This document shows, piece after piece, positions 35,157-47,720 of a stretch of 64,000 nucleotides of DNA. Under the pieces are notes generated by a model that was given only the letters and a program-made list of their open reading frames with translations, did no database searches and was not told the origin of the DNA. The DNA is from Aralia elata (Eukaryota; Streptophyta; Magnoliopsida; Apiales; Araliaceae), in NCBI GenBank assembly GCA_034770075.1, contig JAVJAP010000118.1, positions 310,001 to 374,000 of the forward strand, in the 5' to 3' direction. Numbering within the stretch: the stretch's first letter is position 1; each line of letters starts with the position of its first letter. A program made the position numbers and the translations under genes.

Positions 35157-35157
35157 T

Positions 35158-35170
35158 GCAGGTGGGAGAT
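35158..35170 (+). other. Polypurine tract of copia A
   Basis: 'aggtgggagat' directly precedes the TG of the 3' LTR, as expected for the plus-strand primer. Confidence 0.85.
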
Positions 35171-37051
35171 TGAAAGTAATATGCCCTCAATCTAATTACA
35201 TTTGATATAATAAGCATTTACTTTATAATCTTATTCAAATATTAATAATAATATAAAAGGCATATTTTATCCATGTTAATTGGTTGAATTAATAAATATG
35301 ATAAGCCCATAGTTTTCGGGCAATGCTTTTAGAATCATGATGAGATCATGCTAGTGAGATCTAAATTCAAAAAAGCTCAAAAACTAAAATGTTCCTAATC
35401 GTTGGATCACTAATATTGGGATTACTGATCCGGATAGATTGGTACATACTATGCTTGATCTTTAGAAGATGATGATTGATCTCATAATCATTTGTGTGGA
35501 GACACTAAAGCAAGTATGTAGGTGCTTATTAGAGAATAAGTTCACTGAACGTGACTCGCTTAAGGACCCTAATGGAGTTTTATTCACCTGTCAATAGGAA
35601 GTTCTTAAAGTGATAGTAGTATAAGTGATCCTTGGACTTGAGATCATCATAGTACCTTATGTATGCTGAGTTATACTTTGTCATATTCCTTAATACCTTA
35701 GTGTATGTTGTAGGATATATACGGGTATAATAAAGTATACACGAAGGTAGGTGAATGATCGACAAAGGATCTACCACTTCTAATAAAGGGAGAGAATATC
35801 CTATGCGATTTGATAAATGACAGCTCAGAAATCCCTGGCCAGGATTGAATGAAATTAGAAAGGAGTTTCTAATGTACATTAATCGGAACTGTGCATTCTT
35901 GGATCGAAATGCATATGATTAAATAAAATAAGACTTATCAGTAATTCGATGTCTTATATTTAATCGGGACATTGTATGGTAGAAGGATTGAATTGTACGG
36001 TAACTACTGCTGAATAGGTTTTATGTGATTAAACATTGATTTCATATTATACGGATAATCATGATACATTATCGTAAGGTGTCTCTCATGATGTAGAATA
36101 AATAATATTTATTTATATATGAATTAAAGGAGTTTAATTCATTATAAATAATATTAGAATAGTTCTAATTTATTTATTCTATGACCGGCATAATATTGAA
36201 CGTAAAGGGTCACACCGCAAAAGAATAATTTGGTATTGGAAACAATTGGCTAAATAATAATAAATTAAGTATTTAATTTATTAGTTGAATAAATTGAAAT
36301 GTTTAATATTTATAATGATATATTTGGAGAAATATTGAATTATAAATTAATGAGAGAAATCTTATTATTATTATTATTATTATTTAATTCTTAATTAGAT
36401 TGAGAATTAAATTAAATAAAAATGCAAATTAAATAAAATGGTAGTATACTTGCTTAATGTTGATTAAGCAAGTAACACATGTTAATTGCTTAAATGAATA
36501 ACATGTGGGTTAGGAGCAAATATATACTTACATTTTGTGTAAGTATTATTTTTGTAAGTATCCTAATAAGATTAGGGTTTCCTGATTAACCTAGCATATT
36601 CATTAGCCTCCATCTTAAGAGTTAAGAGAGAAATATTAAAAAGATCATTTATGTGTTCTTAAAGAAGTGTTCTTGTTATTCTTAAGAGTTAGGAATAAAA
36701 TTAATTGGATTAGCCATCGAAGATTTCTAGGAAATCAAAATATTATTTTTTGTATAATTGTTCTTGGTGGATTACCTCTAGAGTGCTACATACACTTTGT
36801 AGCTAGTGTTTAATCTAAAGAACAAAGATTGAAGGAGCTTGAAGAAATCAATAAAGGAATGTAGATTGGAATAGCTTGAAGAAATCAAGAGAGGGGTAGA
36901 TCTTGTAGCGGTTCAAGAGTTGAATCATCAAAGGTATTATCTCTTGTTAATCTTCATCAATTAATAGCTATGCATAAGGTGATTCATGGGTAAGTTGCAA
37001 AAATTTTCATTTTCATTTTCCGTTGCGTATTACAATTAGATTGTGATTTTG
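35171..37051 (+). repeat. 3' LTR of copia A, about 1881 bp
   Basis: Starts 'tgaaagtaatatgccctcaa'. The end is placed before the target repeat 'caaac' at 37052. The terminal CA seems merged with the target repeat ('ttttgcaaac'), so the boundary is uncertain by 2 bases. Confidence 0.85.
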
Positions 37052-38127
37052 CAAACTTACATAGACTCTCATTCTTCACTTCAAATTGATTCACTGAATT
37101 ATGTTTGCACCTCAAAAACCTATGTTGTTCTTTGTTTTTTTTTTAAGTTTTTTCCTAATTTATAGTCAAATTGTTTCTCCCCTATCTATCAACTTGATCA
37201 TTGTTTATCAAACCTAACCATCACTCCAAATCTTATCTCATCTAACATAGTACAAATTGGTTTTCTTCTACTTTCATTTATCCAGCCATTAAATGTTTCA
37301 CACATGTTATTTTCTACAGCTGCACTACTAGAATAAGTTGAGAAGGAAGCTTTTACCCAATGGTGAAAGCCATTCCTCGTTAGCCAGTCATATGCCTCTT
37401 AACTTGTGTCTTTGATGTCATTCATAATTCTAACAAACTATTCCTTTGTTGCACATTTAGTTGCCTACCAAAACATGGCTCTCATCTCCACACCAAATTT
37501 TTACTTCCTGAAGTTGGCATAGATGTATCTAGCACAACATTTATGCTCCGCTTCAGAAAGAATTTCATTCACAACATTGGTTAAACCCTGTAACATATGT
37601 ATTAATCCCATTGTTCCAATTTAAAACATTAAATTAAAAGTTCAAAAAAAAACAATATACATAAAAAAAAATTTATACCTTTTGATCAGATATAATTGTC
37701 CACCCTGCCCCTGTAGAATTTGTGGCCAAATCTCTTTGCAGGTTCCTCAAAAACCAACCCCAGGAATTAGTGTTTTCTCCCTCAACTACAACCCAACCAC
37801 TAGAAACATTTGATTGTTTCCATCTCTTCCAACTGCAGATAAGAGCTCTCCATTGCAATATGTCTTTAAAAAGCATCCATCTATCCTAAGCACAGGCCCA
37901 CAACCTTCTTTCCATCCCTTTTTTCAATTAACCTATCATAACAGACATAATAGCTCAGGAATTCTTGCTCATTGTCTTTAGGCTTTGTTTTCATTAGTAT
38001 TGTGGTGCCTGGATTAGTTCTGACAATTTCAGCTTCATAGTCCTACAATTTGGCATAGTGAATTTTAAGTGCACCTTCTGCTTAGATAAAGCTTTTTTCT
38101 TGGCCCTATAACATTGTACCCTAGTAA
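37052..38127 (-). pseudogene. mudrA: MuDR (MULE) transposase, central part
   Basis: Read on the minus strand from 38127: 'RVQCYRAKKKALSK', the pre-catalytic region of MULE transposases. A segment with stops follows. Then 'VVEGENTNSWGWFLRNL' and 'GWTIISDQKV' carry the central MULE catalytic domain (PF10551), including the S-D-Q-K motif. 'NGFHHWVKASF' and 'NNMCETFNGWI' (the N..E.FN.W+ motif) follow, and it ends 'QFEVKNESLCKF' next to copia A. Copia B is inserted at 38127 and copia A at 37052. Several stops and frameshifts. Confidence 0.85.
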
Positions 38128-38563
38128 TGAAGGGATTTAATACCATGTACGCTAGCATAAGTTTACATGTTCGAGAACTAAAAACATACTTCTTGAAGCG
38201 TATTAAACTTTGGTGCAGAAAATCTCGAACAAATCTACGACCCAGCGGCATCTCCGAATTACAATCCGTGTAAGATGAAAACGGAGCTCAATTCCACGAT
38301 CCGTTCAACTAGATTATACAGAGTATTTAGGAGCTCTTTATTCTTTGCAATGTGCTCAAAACCTCTCTCAATATAATCATCAAAATTATTATCCGATGTT
38401 TTTCCAAAAGAACCAATGTTCTGCATATAATGAAGGAGAGAGAGAGAAGCATATTGAGTGGAGTCACATGCCTTATAGTTAAAAGCATGGATGATTCACT
38501 AATGTCCAAAGACATGGGTGTCCTACACCAAATAATGGTGTATTTCACTACCATTTACCAACA
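38128..38563 (-). repeat. 3' LTR of copia B, 436 bp
   Basis: On the minus strand it runs TGTTGGTAAATGG ... AAATCCCTTCA. The polypurine tract 'gagtgggaga' (38564-38573, minus strand) lies just before it. Confidence 0.9.
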
Positions 38564-38573
38564 TCTCCCACTC

Positions 38574-39945
38574 ACCCATGGTGGGGACGATGTAATCCTC
38601 ACATCTGCAAAAATATATCTCAAACCAGAAACTCGTAAATCTTCAGTTGCCAGATCGTGCGACCGCTGAGTTCACCTGCAGTGCGGGAGCTTTATATCAA
38701 ACCCGTTAAGGCCAACATAAAGACATCTACCCTTTTAAAGAAAACAGTGCGGGAGCTCTCACGCCAAACTCAATTAGTTCACGTAGATACTACAATCCAT
38801 AAAATCAGAGTATCCCAGACACATTTGATTTTCACAAGGTCAAGTCTCTAATCCCTCAGAGAGCCATACTTAACCACCTTTGGGCCCATGTCTATTTCAC
38901 ATCTCACTTATTACTATATCGCTATAGAAGCACCATAGTTGTCGACAATAAGTGCAGAACGAGGTGAAATCAAATTGTCTTCCCTTTACCCTAAGATAAC
39001 TCAGATATGAATCAACTGCTTTCCCAGAATCGGTACTTATTGTCTCATCAATCCTGACCGTAGGAATCAAAACCAAAGTAGCAACATCAATCCATATCTT
39101 TGTAGTATAGTCAAAGATCACAAAGAGCACTAGATGTAGAACTAACAATCATGTCCTACTGGACTCACATGGTGAGGAAACATGGATTCACTCTCTCACC
39201 TCCATTGCTTGATCGCTTAGCTCATGTAACTCTCTCACAACATACTATTCTATAGCCTTGTTATGTGGACCTTAGTCTAGTCACTCCTAGAGTGGCTAAC
39301 TTGAACATTTCAAATTGCTCGCTTATCAAAGCGCCACATTTGAAATTTCGTGTCCAGTTATCATATTACAACAGACAATCTCTTCAATATGAGCATATGT
39401 CTTCTAGTCATGCCATACGGATCTTAGTTCAGTCGCTCCACAAGCGCCTAACTTGAATTTTCAAATTGCTCGCTTTTCCAAGCGCCAACTCTGAACTTCA
39501 CATCCGGCTATCAGTACAAGTTCATATAGATGGTGGGACATCTCATATTTGGTTAACTAAATTAACCTCATCTTGGCACATGCCAAGGTGACATTATGTT
39601 CATTTTGCTCGCTACTAAGCGCCAATTGATTGCTTATCCAAAGCATCAATAGCTCGCTACTCAAAGTGCCAATCAAATGAACTATCTTAACCTTGCTCGC
39701 TTTTCAAAGCGCCAAGGGTGATTGCTCATGTGAGTGAGCCAATCAACCTGTTAACATATATTTAGTGTGTGCATATCCAATATGCATAATAACTGTGTTA
39801 ACTAATAATATTTATCATGTGCGTTATCACAATCATAAGTGGGAACAAATGAATCTCGCATATATGATAAATGTCTCAAAACAATAGTAAATATCTCAAA
39901 TACAAGCCATACAATGAGTGATATTCCAATAACAAAGAAAGTACA
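38574..39945 (-). other. Post-RNase H tail of copia B
   Basis: About 1.37 kb separates the end of RNase H from the polypurine tract, long for Ty1/copia. Short frames show no domain. A hairpin-repeat array lies at 39287-39745. The same tail is conserved in copia C (55004-56387). It could be an untranslated region or a former extra ORF. Confidence 0.7.
39287..39745 (-). repeat. Array of short hairpin repeats in the tail of copia B
   Basis: Repeated interrupted palindromes built on 'GGCGCTTtgaaAAGCGAGC' (minus strand), for example 39691-39717 and the 'attgctcatgtgagtgagcc' palindrome at 39721-39745. Counterparts are in copia C at 55203-55690. Confidence 0.75.
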
Positions 39946-42900
39946 TCAAACCCTACGAAGGCCTAACGAACTAACATGCCTCCAAAAGGCATCTTTCGGA
40001 ATAGGCTTCGTCAAGGGATCCGCTACCATAAGGTCAGTGGACATGTACTTCAATATCAGCTCATTATTCGCTATATTCTCTCTAATAAAGTTCATCCTCA
40101 GGTCAATGTGCTTCGTCCTACCGTGATACTTAGGGTCCTTAGTGTAATCTAGGGCCGCTGTACTATCATAAAAAATAGTAATGGGGTCTGAAGCATTAGG
40201 GATGACTCCAAGATCCTTGAAGAATCTACTCAACCACATAGCTTCCTGAACAGCTGACGTACATGCTACAAACTCTGACTCCATTGTCGAAAGAGCAACG
40301 CAAGTCTGTTTCTTACTACACCAAGTGATGGCGCCACCATGTAGCAAGAATGCATATCCTGAGGTCGACTTGCGTATTCCCTGGTTACCTCCCCAACTGG
40401 CATCGGAGTAACCAATCAATTACAGGTCCGGTCCTCCATAGCATAACATGTAGTCGAAAGTACCCTTCAAATATCGCAAGATTCTTTTGATTGTCTTCCA
40501 ATGAGTAATTCCAGGGTTTGATTGATAACGGCCGAGATAACTAATCGCATATGTTATATCAGGCTGAGTACACACAACTGCATACATTAGCTTTCCTATA
40601 GCATTGGCATATGGGTAATGGGACATTTTCTTAATTTCCTCGGGAGAAGTAGGGCATTGTTCTCATCTGGAATTGCTCTAGAACCTTCTTCAGGTAAGTC
40701 TCTTGTGACAAACCAAGAAGCTTTCTTGAGCAATCTCTATAGATCTTAACTCCAAGATAAGTTGCTTCTCCCATGTCCTTCATCTTAAAATTAGAGGACA
40801 ACCACCCTTTGGTAGCAACAATTATCTCCTTATCGTTCCCAACTAGTAGAATATCGTCGACATACATAGATAGGATAAGGAATTTATCTTTGGACCGTTT
40901 GATATACACACAATGGTCTTCCTCGATCATCGTAAACCTATCACTAATGACGGCTCGATGGAATCTGAGATACCATTGTCTGGAAGCCTGTTTCAAACCA
41001 TAGATAGAACGTTTGAGCTTGCATACTTTGCGCTCTTGTCCTTCTATGATAAAACCCTCTGGCTAATCCATGTATATTTCCTCAGCTAAATTTCCATTAA
41101 GAAAAGTTGTCTTCATGTCCATTTAATACAACTCTAAATCCAAATGTGCGACAATTGCTAAAATGAGTCGAATTGAAACAAACCTTATAACTGGTGAGAA
41201 GGTTTCCTCGTAATCAATTCCCTCTTGCTGGGTATAGCCCTTGGCTACAAGACAAGCTTTGTACCTTTCAATGGAACTATCCGCCTTACGTTTGACTTTA
41301 AGAACCCATCTATTCTCAATAGCCTTTCCCCCTGGTGGAAGGTCAACCAAATCCCAGACTTGATTAGTCCTCATGGACTCCATTTCATCCTCCATTGCAA
41401 TCATCCATTTATCGCTTACAACAGATGATAGAGCATCTCGATAAGATCGAGGTTCCTCCTCTTCCCGTGTATCAGCCACAAAAACATTCCCCTCAATCTC
41501 AAAGAGACGACGTGGAATGTTACCTCTTTGACTTCTACGTATTTGAGGAACAAGAGACTCCTCATTCGATGAAAAAGAACTACTCGAAGGTATCTCACTC
41601 CCATTATCTACAGGAGCCTAAGGAATATCCTCTTCGGTCTCTACTGTACAATTTGGGGTGCCTAAATCTTCCTCCATCTCATAAAGGTTCATCTCTTTGT
41701 TCACATCACCTCTGTTAGGGAAATCCATCTCAAGGTAATCTGCATCTCGTGACTCTATCTCGGATATAGTCCTATCAGGCTGCTCTCCAACAAACACATA
41801 GCCTTTGGAGTGTTCAGAATATCTCACAAAGATACACTTTTTACCCCTCGGGCCTAACTTCCTATGTTGATGAGAAGTGTTATGTACGAAAGCTGCTGAT
41901 CCCCATGGCCGCATATGGCCAAATTCGGGCTTTTTGTCGGTCCTCATTTCATATGGGGTGGACTGAACTGATTTTGAAGGCACACGATTAAGTATATACG
42001 TCGCAGTCAACAATGCATTACCCCAATAAGAGTAGGCAAATTTGCTTGCGCCGTCATAGATCTAACCATGTCTAATAATGTCCGGTTCTTCCTCTCCGCC
42101 ACACTATTTTGCTGCGGAGTTCTAGGGATTGTCAGTTGCCTAATTATCCCTCTTTTGTCACATAGTGCTTTAAACTGATCAGACAGATACTCGCGGCCTC
42201 GGTCAGTTCTTAGTGCCTTAACACTTTTGTCTAACTGTTTCTCAACCTCAATCAAATAACGTCTAAAGCATTCTAATGCCTCAGACTTATGAGAGATCAA
42301 AAAAGTGTACCCGAAGCGCGTATAGTCATCTATCATTGTGAGAAAGTAGGAACATCCATGCCTTTCTTTCACATTCAAAGGGCCACAGATATCTGAATGA
42401 ATGAGCTGCATAGGTGTTTCTGCCCTAACAGCTTTACCAAATGGTTTTCTAGTTGATTTACCTGCTAAACAATGTTCACATGTGGGTAGATTGACCTTAG
42501 CAAGTGGGCCTAAAAGACCTGCTCTAGCTAACCTAGCCATTCTATCCTGTCCCATATGGCCTAATCTAGCATGCCATTGAATTGAACTATCTTGATCATT
42601 TTCAACAAGTAATGAATAAGAATCATCGATATTAATACTAGAATCAATAGTATCCAAAACCATTAAACCATTTGATACAAAACCATATCCATAAATATTC
42701 GTCCCAAATGAAATTATTACAGAATTATTCTAAAAAACAATAGAATATCCCAAACGTAGTACTAATAAAATAGAAAATAAATTCTGTCGGACATCTGGCG
42801 CGTAAAGTAAATCTTATAGGGTCAATGCTAAGCATCCTCGCATTTCCAGTTTGTAAGTGCAGTGCCTAGCACGTGCACACTAGAATCGTTACTTTTCTGC

Positions 42901-43887
42901 CAGTCGGAATGCGGCGATATTCCACAAATCCACTCCGATCTCTAGCTATGTGGTCCATTGCTCCGAAGTCTACAATCCACATATGGAGAGAATGAACAAT
43001 AAAACAGTACTTGATACTAAGCACATAGATAAATTAGGACTAGGAATTACCTTCTTCGGCTCAGTGCATTCACGAGCGAAGTGTCCCGCCTTGCCACAAT
43101 TATAGCATGCCATCCTGGCCTTGTCCTTCTTACCAGAACCTCGTTTGCCCCTTTTCCATTTGCCGATACCACCACTCGTAGCCCCTTTAGACGCAGTGGG
43201 ATTAACAGATTTCTACTTTCCCTTCTTGGGTTTGGGCCTCCAATTAGGGTTAGATTCAGCTACATATGCCCTAGAGTTTTTGACAATCTCAAGGCGCTCA
43301 GCCTCAATTTTCAGGTGACGACGAATATCATCAAAATTCTTAATATTCTCGTTATGGGTCATGTTCACCCGCATATGTTCCCAATTGTCGGGAAGTGAGC
43401 GAACCACTGTAGAAATCTGTTGCTCGTCTGATAATTAAGTCTCACCGATTTTTAATTCCCGAATTATATTGGCCATAATTTGAAGGTGCTGTTTCATAGT
43501 GTTATTATCACGTTTTTTTGTAACCATCGAATCTTATGGCTAATTTCCTCAGCCTTATCAACGAGGTGCCACCAAACTTATCTTTGAGAACTTCCCACAT
43601 CTCGTGTGCAATAGAGTACTGTTCATACTCAAACAGAAAGTCATTGTTCATGCAGCTCAACAACGTTATGCGAGCGATACGATCCTTTTTGCGCCAACTT
43701 TCGAAGGCTGCAACCTTAATCAGATCATCTGCATTATCACCCTCTGGTTTTACCATTTTGGACAGTAAGGTTTCTTCAACCTCATACTCCTCCAATATCA
43801 TCCTGACTTTCCTGTGTCACACGTCGTAGTTATCTCCGATAATTTGTTTCCCTGATTAAGATCTATGATAATGTGTTTTGAAGCCAT
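39946..43887 (-). pseudogene. Copia B gag-pol, broken
   Basis: The start ATG is at 43887 (MASKHIIIDLNQ, by comparison with copia C). Gag continues as 'EEVEETLLSKMV'-like sequence and 'WRKKDRIARITLL', with a slip at a T8/A8 run near 43515. A CCHC knuckle (CYNCGKAGHFARECT) is near 43060-43105. Protease is near 42930-43000, where the copy has DFGA instead of D-S-G-A. Pre-integrase and integrase run 41618-42663: D in 'HSDICGPLNV', D in 'RTDRGREYLSDQ', E in 'SVAERKNRTLLDMV'. RT (40631-41479) has 'YKACLVAKGYTQQEGIDY' and 'YVDDILLVGND'. RNase H (39946-40419) has 'YSDASWGGN' and 'STMESEFVACTSA'. At least five frameshifts or stops prevent a full product. Confidence 0.9.
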
Positions 43888-45241
43888 TTCTGTTGAACTA
43901 AAAAATATGAGAATTAATAAGAGATATTTATTGTTCACCGCAGTATATAAAACATCTTTGCCGCATAAACTAAATTAACATAAAAATAATGTGACATAAA
44001 TATAGAAGGGAGACTTCGCCAGGCTTTGGAATCACAATCCACATAAATGCTTAATTATTTAAATTTAATTTTTAAGCGCATTGGACGTGTAATTTAGGGA
44101 ATAACTTAATTAAATTATTACCACCTAAAATTACTCCCAGTAGGAACAACTGTACATGTGTACATATAGCAAATCAATTTAATTCCAAGCACCAACAATT
44201 AATATTCCAAAAATATTAACAAAAGGAATCAAATTATAGGAAATATTACTCAATTAATATACCAAGTATGCTATAAACACATGAAAAAACTTCCAAAAAA
44301 TTTTCAACAGTAGATTATCAAAATAAAACATTATTGTAATTTTTCTGGAATTTTCTGATAATTATGCTAATTATTACAATTAATAAACCATAGAATAATA
44401 CAATTGAAAATTAACAAAAACATCCAATTATAATAATATTCCAAAACTTTTAGTGGAAATATTAATAATAACCCAATAATAAATTTCTGTAATTTTTTCA
44501 TAATTTAATGATCAATAAAACTATTTTATAATGAATTTTCATTAATAAAACAATTAAAGAAATCAATTTCTGAAAATAAAAAACAAAAATAAAATAAAAA
44601 AACCAATTGGGTTAGCGCGCGGGTCAGCACGCGGGTCGGGCCGAGCGGGTCGATTATGGGCGCGGGTCAACACGCGAGTCAGATCCACGCGGGCGTGTGA
44701 AGCCCACGCGCGAACATTAAGCAGCATCTCGCGCAATGTGCGCGCACGTCATAAGGTGGCGGTCTGGCGCGCGTGGCTTACTGGCGCCACCTTCCTCAAC
44801 TCCTTTCACGACGAAAAATTTTCTGTTCTAATCGACTCCTCTTGCTGAGTTCAATGGTATGCTCAAACACCATTTTGTGAGCTTCCATTGTGAGGGTGTG
44901 ATGAACGTAAATCCTACCGAGAGTGGGATATTACTTCATCTTCAACCTCCAGCCATCAGATAATTAAAGAAATGCCATATCGCAATCCAAACTTTGACAG
45001 GTCATATCTCTTTCAATATTTATCCGTTTAATGCGTATAATATGTCGTTGAAAAGCTTACAACACGTACTACGTATACATATCAACAAAAATCTAAACTA
45101 ATAAATATACAAAAAGTTATTGCTACTCAAAGTGTTCGGGTTGATAATGTTTTCAAGCTTTTTAAACATTCATCAATGGAGTTTTGTGTAAACTACATAC
45201 ATGACATACGTATGATCGAAATACGCATGCTCTGATACGAA
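43888..45241 (-). other. Long leader of copia B with a GC-rich block
   Basis: About 1.35 kb lies between the PBS and gag. Most of it is AT-rich, but 44608-44790 is strongly GC-rich with alternating 'gcgcgggtc', 'cacgcg' and 'gcgcgc' motifs. Copia C has the same arrangement at 49670-49910. No coding sequence. Confidence 0.75.
45228..45240 (-). other. Primer-binding site of copia B
   Basis: Minus strand reads TCGTATCAGAGCA just inside the LTR, a slightly diverged tRNA-iMet site. Confidence 0.85.
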
Positions 45242-45544
45242 TGAAGGGATTTAATACCATGTAAGCTAGCATAAGTTTACATGTTCGAGAACCAAAAATA
45301 TACTTCTTGAAGCGTATTAAACTTTGGTGCGGAAAATCTCGAACAAATCTACGTCCCAGCGACGTCTCCGAATTACAATCCGTGTAAGATGAAAACGGAG
45401 CTCAATTCCACGATCCGTTCAACTAGAATATACAGAGTATTTAGGAGCTCTTTATTCTTTGCAGTGTGCTCAAAACCTCTCTCAATACATCATCAAAATT
45501 ATTATCCAATGTTTTTCCAAGAGAACCAATGTTCTGCATATAAT

Positions 45545-45581
<37 letters not shown>

Positions 45582-46915
45582 GATGTGATAAAATTTAGTA
45601 ACTGCAAGTGCACAGTGTTCTATTGTAGATTTGGCAAGTGCAGGTCGAATCACAGAGACTAGATTGTATCCTTAATATCTATCTTAGACGAATTAGAAAT
45701 AATTATGATGGAGATAATTAATTAACTAAATAATGCAAATTAAAAATTAATGAAAATTAGTAATGAGAAAAGCTACCTAGGAATCCGAATCCACTAAATA
45801 CTAACATAATAAATAATTTCTTATTTTTCAAATTATTCTCAAATTATTTTTCCTTCCCTTTAAAAGTAAAGATTCATATAATTAATATGGGCAAGCATAA
45901 GTTATGAAAAATTCACAGATTAACTATAACTTATCAAAACCTCGCAATCAATATAAGAATCATATGCAAATAATGCGAAGGTAAATATGAAGGCGAAAAT
46001 AATTAGGCACTAATTTCGGAACAAAAAGAAATTAATTAATATGTAATACCTAGTTTCATCATCATCTTAGGTATTAGAAATTTAGCTATCCATGGAAATT
46101 AAAACCAAAAAATTCAAAATTAAAACTACTAATAATAATTACATGAAATAAGAACAATAATTAAAAAGAGAATTTTTATTAGATTAATAAAAGAAAGTTA
46201 CAAATACTCCCTGACACTAGTACCACACATGATCGGAATAAAAGCAAAAACAAAACTCTCAATTGCTAAATAACTCTCTCCCTTCTACACCAGCGAAAAA
46301 CTAAGGAAAAAAAAATAACAAGTGATGCCCCTCTCTCTAAAACAAGAGACATATTTATAGGAAAAATAAATTTGTGCCCTAATTTAGATTTATTGAACTT
46401 GGCCACTTTTGTTCCCTTTTTTTTCCTCTTCTTTCCTTTTTTGATTTCAATATCTACATGGTAATCTCCCAAAAGTCCTTTTCCATGTAGGTTTCAACTT
46501 CCTAGTGGCAATCAACTTCACAAAGAGATCTTCTAGATAAACTTTCTTTTTCTTCATTAGATTTGACTTGCACACCAAGATTGTTCCACCTCCTTCCTTT
46601 TCCTTGTAGAATTCTTCTTGAATATTTCCTTACATAAATAAGAGCATTAAATATTGCTTGATCACTAAAATTTTTACTTTATCACAACAAAATATAAAAT
46701 TCTACAAAATAAAATAAAACATATTAATTAAATAAACTACTATAATTAAAATGACAAAATTAGGGATAATAAAATGTATGAATTATGTGCTTATCAAGAA
46801 GCATATTGAGTGGAGTCACATGCCTTATAGTTAAAAGCATGAATGATTCACTAATGTCCAAAGACATGGGTGTCCTACACCAAATAATGGTGTATTCCAC
46901 TACCATTTTCCAACA
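45242..46915 (-). repeat. 5' LTR of copia B, split by a solo LTR
   Basis: About 450 bp once the nested element is removed. It differs from the other LTR mainly in a longer (GA)n run (45547-45579) and scattered substitutions. Confidence 0.9.
45581..46796 (-). mobile_element. Solo LTR nested in the copia B LTR, 1216 bp
   Basis: Bounded by 'tgatgtgataaaat' and 'tgtgcttatca', flanked by 'agaag' on both sides (45576-45580 and 46797-46801). The other LTR has uninterrupted 'gagagaagcatattg' at this site. The minus-strand start TGATAAGCACATAATTCATA and the 'aggtcgaatcacagaga' near the other end look like a gypsy (Tat/Ogre-like) LTR. No internal region. Confidence 0.9.
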
Positions 46916-47720
46916 GGTAACTTTTACTCCATACACCCTCAGTACATCATCCCCAAAGTCTGCTAAGTTCTACCTTGAATTAGCTCTAATCTAAGCCCCA
47001 TACTGATTTGCTAGTCATGTGGAAGTAACACATTTAATTTCAAAGTTTTTGATGCACCTGTGCTCATCATACAAAGACTTAATTTGCCAGGAATTCTCAT
47101 CTTGCATTGGACCACAAGTTACTCTCCATGGACACTTTTTCCTATCCCCACATATAGCTACAACTCTTTCCTTGTCGTTCTTTTTTTTTTTCTTATATCA
47201 ACCCCTTGTCCTACTGCGTAGCTCTTCAATGCATGCTTAAATTCCTTTGCATTTGATCAATTACATTATCATGGAGATGATCATCACCTTGCTCACCCAC
47301 ATCTTCTTACTTTGCTCACCCAGTTTATCTCTTTTACTTTTTTTTTTATTTAATTCTAATAGCTGCTTCCTGACACTAAATAATTCTTCATCATCTTCCC
47401 CATCACTCAAATGATCTAAACTTGCACAATCTAAACTTTCATCATCATCCTCTATTTCTGATTCCTCTTCTTCATCTTCATTCCCCAGAAATTGTGATGT
47501 AATCCTAACAGTTTCTAACCACTCAATTTCATGTTATATACCACCCATACCAAACCAGTCAGGTTCATTCCCAATCCATCCCCGTTGCCATCGCCATTCT
47601 CATTAGTAACACCTTCACCTTCTGCATTTGCATCCCTATTCTTATTAGTAACACCTTCTCCTTCTACATTTGTAGCCCATTCCCATTGTCGCAATGAAAT
47701 GATTCAACTTCAGTAATTGA
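46916..47720 (-). pseudogene. mudrA: MuDR (MULE) transposase, N-terminal part
   Basis: Minus strand from 47720: an acidic, Asn/Glu/Gly-rich start containing a direct repeat ('EGEGVTN' twice). Then 'EDDDESLDCASLDHLSDGED' and 'FSVRKQLLELNKKKK', then the MuDR N-terminal domain 'FKHALKSYAVGQGVDIRKKK' followed by 'KERVVAICGDRKKCPWRVT' and 'WQIKSLYDEHRC'. This is the standard F..A...YA...G.....N...R....C...CPW. pattern. It runs to copia B at 46916. The true start is not clear. Frame breaks occur near 47255 and 47030. Confidence 0.85.

Larger units (their letters stand above)
29070..37051 (+). mobile_element. Copia A: full-span but internally deleted Ty1/copia element
   Basis: LTRs at 29070-32471 (with nested LTR) and 35171-37051. 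Target duplication is 'caaac' (29065-29069 and 37052-37056). Removing the element joins the MULE frame: 'FEVKNESLCKF' continues into 'GLGYTVDMNDLTC'. The 5' LTR is missing its 3' end, and PBS, gag and protease are deleted. It is therefore a crippled copy that still has integrase, RT and RNase H. Confidence 0.85.
38128..46915 (-). mobile_element. Copia B: complete but decayed Ty1/copia element
   Basis: LTRs at 38128-38563 and 45242-46915 (the latter with a nested LTR). Flanks are 'agtaa' (38123-38127) and 'ggtaa' (46916-46920), a 5-bp duplication with one mismatch. Removing it joins the MULE frame: '...VYGVKVT' to 'RVQCYRAKK'. Order on the minus strand is LTR, PBS, long leader, gag, protease, integrase, RT, RNase H, hairpin-rich tail, polypurine tract, LTR. 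About 16 differences between the LTRs over about 430 bases by eye. Confidence 0.9.
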
